Assembly (NCBI GenBank): GCA_936924235.1
Contig: CAKZHN010000297.1
Location: forward strand, 1 to 23,162
Source: an uncultured Rhodoplanes sp.
GTDB lineage: Bacteria; Pseudomonadota; Alphaproteobacteria; Rhizobiales; Xanthobacteraceae
DNA: 23,162 nt
Reading direction: 5' to 3'
Shown here: positions 21,953 through 23,162 of the stretch, piece by piece
Layout: the number at the start of each line of letters is the position of its first letter
How positions within the stretch are numbered: position 1 is the stretch's first letter
Made by a program: the position numbers and the translations under genes
Notes under the pieces: generated by a model
Seen by the model: only the letters and a program-made list of their open reading frames with translations
Told to the model about the DNA's origin: nothing
Database searches by the model: none

Positions 21953-22896
21953 ACCTGCATCGCCGCATCGACCTTGCGCACCATGGCCCAGTCGGCCTGG
22001 TAGGTGATCGGCGCAAAGCGCGTGGCGCCGAGCGTCGCGAACTCCTTCTCGAGCTTGCTGCCCTTCCAGGGAAAGCTGAAGAACGCCTCGCGGATTTTTC
22101 CGGCGAGCCTGGGTTCGAGATTGTGGACGTGGCCGAAGGCCGCGGTCGGGAACACCTGCGAGCGGTAGATCGCCCTGAACTGCTCCTTCTTCACAATGCC
22201 ACGCGCCATCATCCGTTCCAGGACCTCGCTCGCGACCGCGGCCGCGTCGTAGTCGTGGTGGATCACGCCGAGGATGGAGTTCTCGTGGCGGCTCGTGAAG
22301 GTGCTGGAGTAGTCGCGGTCCGCCTCGAAGCCCTGCTCGTCGCGCAGCACCACGGTCGGCTCCTTGTAGCCGGAGTTCGAGGTCGGCGACGTGAAGGCGA
22401 TCTTGCGTCCCTTCAGGTCCTTGAGGCTTTCGATGCCGCGGTCGGCCGCGACGATGATCTCGGTCTGATAGCCGATGATGCCGTGCTCGCTGGCCATCAC
22501 GGCAAAGGGCACGAAGCCCGCGCAGTTCACCGCAATGGGCACCGAGCCGGTGCCGAAGCCCGCGATGTGAAGCCGCCCCGCGCGCATCGCCTCGATCTGC
22601 GCCACGTTGGATTGCGCCGGATAGAAGCGCACGGCCTTTCCGGTCGCGGTCTGCAGATGGCGGATCAGATCGTCCCAGACGAAGGGAAACAGCGACGGGT
22701 CCTCGCCGGGTGTGTAGCTGAAGATCAGTGTGGATGGATCGATCGTCTTCGCCGGCACGTCGGCGACGAGATCGCCGTCGGCGTCGGTGTAGCGCGCGTC
22801 GAGCGCGAGCGACGGCCGCGCCGCGGCGAGAGCGATGCAGGCTGCAAACAGAAGCGCGAGCGGCGGTCTCAATCGGTTGCCTCGCTGTTGCAGCAT
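21934..22896 (-). CDS. PhnD-like periplasmic binding protein (phosphate/phosphite/phosphonate type)
   Basis: A 320-residue type II periplasmic binding protein. From the ATG at 22896 it has a signal peptide (core PPLALLFAACIALAAA, cleavage near SLALDARY). The mature N-terminus carries the YTDADGDLVADVP segment and then LIFSYTPGEDPSLF, both typical of the PhnD/phosphonate-binding group, with GKAVRFYPAQSNVAQIEAMR forming the ligand-lobe helix and SNSGYKEPTVVL the second-lobe loop. In-frame starts up to 22980 would only lengthen the signal region. It would deliver a phosphorus oxyanion or related anion to an ABC importer, but no ATPase or permease follows in the window. The coding end (VSYGCK) is the diverged copy of a 17-base tandem repeat. 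Confidence 0.88.
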   Translation of the reverse strand: MLQQRGNRLRPPLALLFAACIALAAARPSLALDARYTDADGDLVADVPAKTIDPSTLIFSYTPGEDPSLFPFVWDDLIRHLQTATGKAVRFYPAQSNVAQIEAMRAGRLHIAGFGTGSVPIAVNCAGFVPFAVMASEHGIIGYQTEIIVAADRGIESLKDLKGRKIAFTSPTSNSGYKEPTVVLRDEQGFEADRDYSSTFTSRHENSILGVIHHDYDAAAVASEVLERMMARGIVKKEQFRAIYRSQVFPTAAFGHVHNLEPRLAGKIREAFFSFPWKGSKLEKEFATLGATRFAPITYQADWAMVRKVDAAMQVSYGCK

Positions 22897-23162
22897 CCCT
22901 GGGGGCCTCGCGCTTCCGGCCTTCGCTTGCCTGCGCTTTGCGACAAACCCCCAGCATGAGGGCGGGAGAGAGCGCGTCAAGCCGGAACCAGAAGCGTCGG
23001 TTGTTTTCGCAACAATGTTGACGGAGCTTGCAAACAGGGGTGTTCGATTTTGTCGTTCGCCTGGCCCGTCCTATGGTCGGCCCGCCTTGCTCACGTGAGG
23101 GCGTCGACTAGGGACGCTTGGTTGGCGGAGCAGGGTGTGGCGCCTGCAGGCGTGGTTCGTAC
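22897..23162. other. Gene-free right edge with minor dyads and a possible promoter
   Basis: No convincing gene. Visible elements are TTGTT-ttcgc-AACAA (23001-23015), TTGTCG (23050-23055) with TATGGT (23072-23077) at 16-base spacing as a possible rightward promoter for a gene beyond the window, and a perfect 12-bp palindrome CGCCTGCAGGCG (23141-23152). Confidence 0.3.

Noticed and set aside
23141..23152. Perfect 12-bp palindrome as an attachment site or operator
   Set aside because: Short and GC-rich enough to occur by chance, with no adjacent gene visible.
1..23162. Insertion sequence, integrase, tRNA or rRNA genes
   Set aside because: I saw no transposase or integrase motifs, no long terminal inverted repeats, and no cloverleaf or rRNA-like segment, even near the broken genes at the left edge.

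Overview
This is a high-GC (roughly two thirds G+C by eye) bacterial chromosome segment. Densely packed genes, CTGTCAY-type Pho half-sites, a short GC-rich palindromic repeat, a globin-like soluble chemoreceptor, a DUF47-PiT pair and a large stock of tricarboxylate-type (Bug/TctC) solute-binding proteins all fit an alphaproteobacterium of the order Hyphomicrobiales (the Bradyrhizobium / Rhodopseudomonas / Xanthobacteraceae neighbourhood). This placement is inferred from gene content and was not tested by a search.

Layout. (1) 1-2088: the 3' end of an amino-acid ABC permease meets, head to head in coding sense, a transketolase-like E1 gene that lacks its C-terminal domain; both genes look broken at one point near 165-175. 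(2) 2089-3451: an Lrp/AsnC regulator divergent from the transketolase, with two inverted repeats in the shared promoter region, then an MgtC-family membrane protein. (3) 3465-17356: a 14-kb catabolic and uptake island of five alternating transcription units. They encode a class II aldolase, a carboxymuconolactone-decarboxylase-like protein, an exported alpha/beta hydrolase, a salicylate-hydroxylase-like flavoprotein, an ACMSD-type amidohydrolase, an intradiol (hydroxyquinol/catechol 1,2-) dioxygenase, a type I extradiol (VOC) dioxygenase, a 3-hydroxyisobutyrate-dehydrogenase-family enzyme and a YCII protein. Among them sit three TTT/Bug solute-binding proteins and two tandem LivK-like ABC solute-binding proteins. 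No transporter membrane subunit lies anywhere in the island. (4) 17659-19002: a soluble chemoreceptor with a protoglobin-like N-terminus that seems to lack the haem-binding histidine. (5) 19016-19090: a GC-rich palindromic repeat. (6) 19132-21498: a phosphate module (DUF47, PiT transporter, Nudix hydrolase) with a well-formed Pho box upstream. (7) 21655-23162: a small hypothetical gene, a 17-bp tandem repeat, a PhnD-like phosphonate/phosphate-type binding protein and a gene-free right edge.

How the genes may work together (inference): the island looks like a capture-and-degrade system for an aromatic acid or ester. Periplasmic binding proteins and an exported esterase-like hydrolase would present the substrate. 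An amidohydrolase-type decarboxylase and a flavin monooxygenase would turn a hydroxybenzoate-type acid into a di- or trihydroxybenzene, and intradiol or extradiol cleavage would open the ring. The decarboxylase, monooxygenase and hydroxyquinol-dioxygenase set resembles the gamma-resorcylate/resorcinol route, but maleylacetate reductase and the permeases are not in the window. The best candidates for something undescribed are this island with its permease-less binding proteins, the haem-less-looking globin chemoreceptor, and the double gene break at the left edge.
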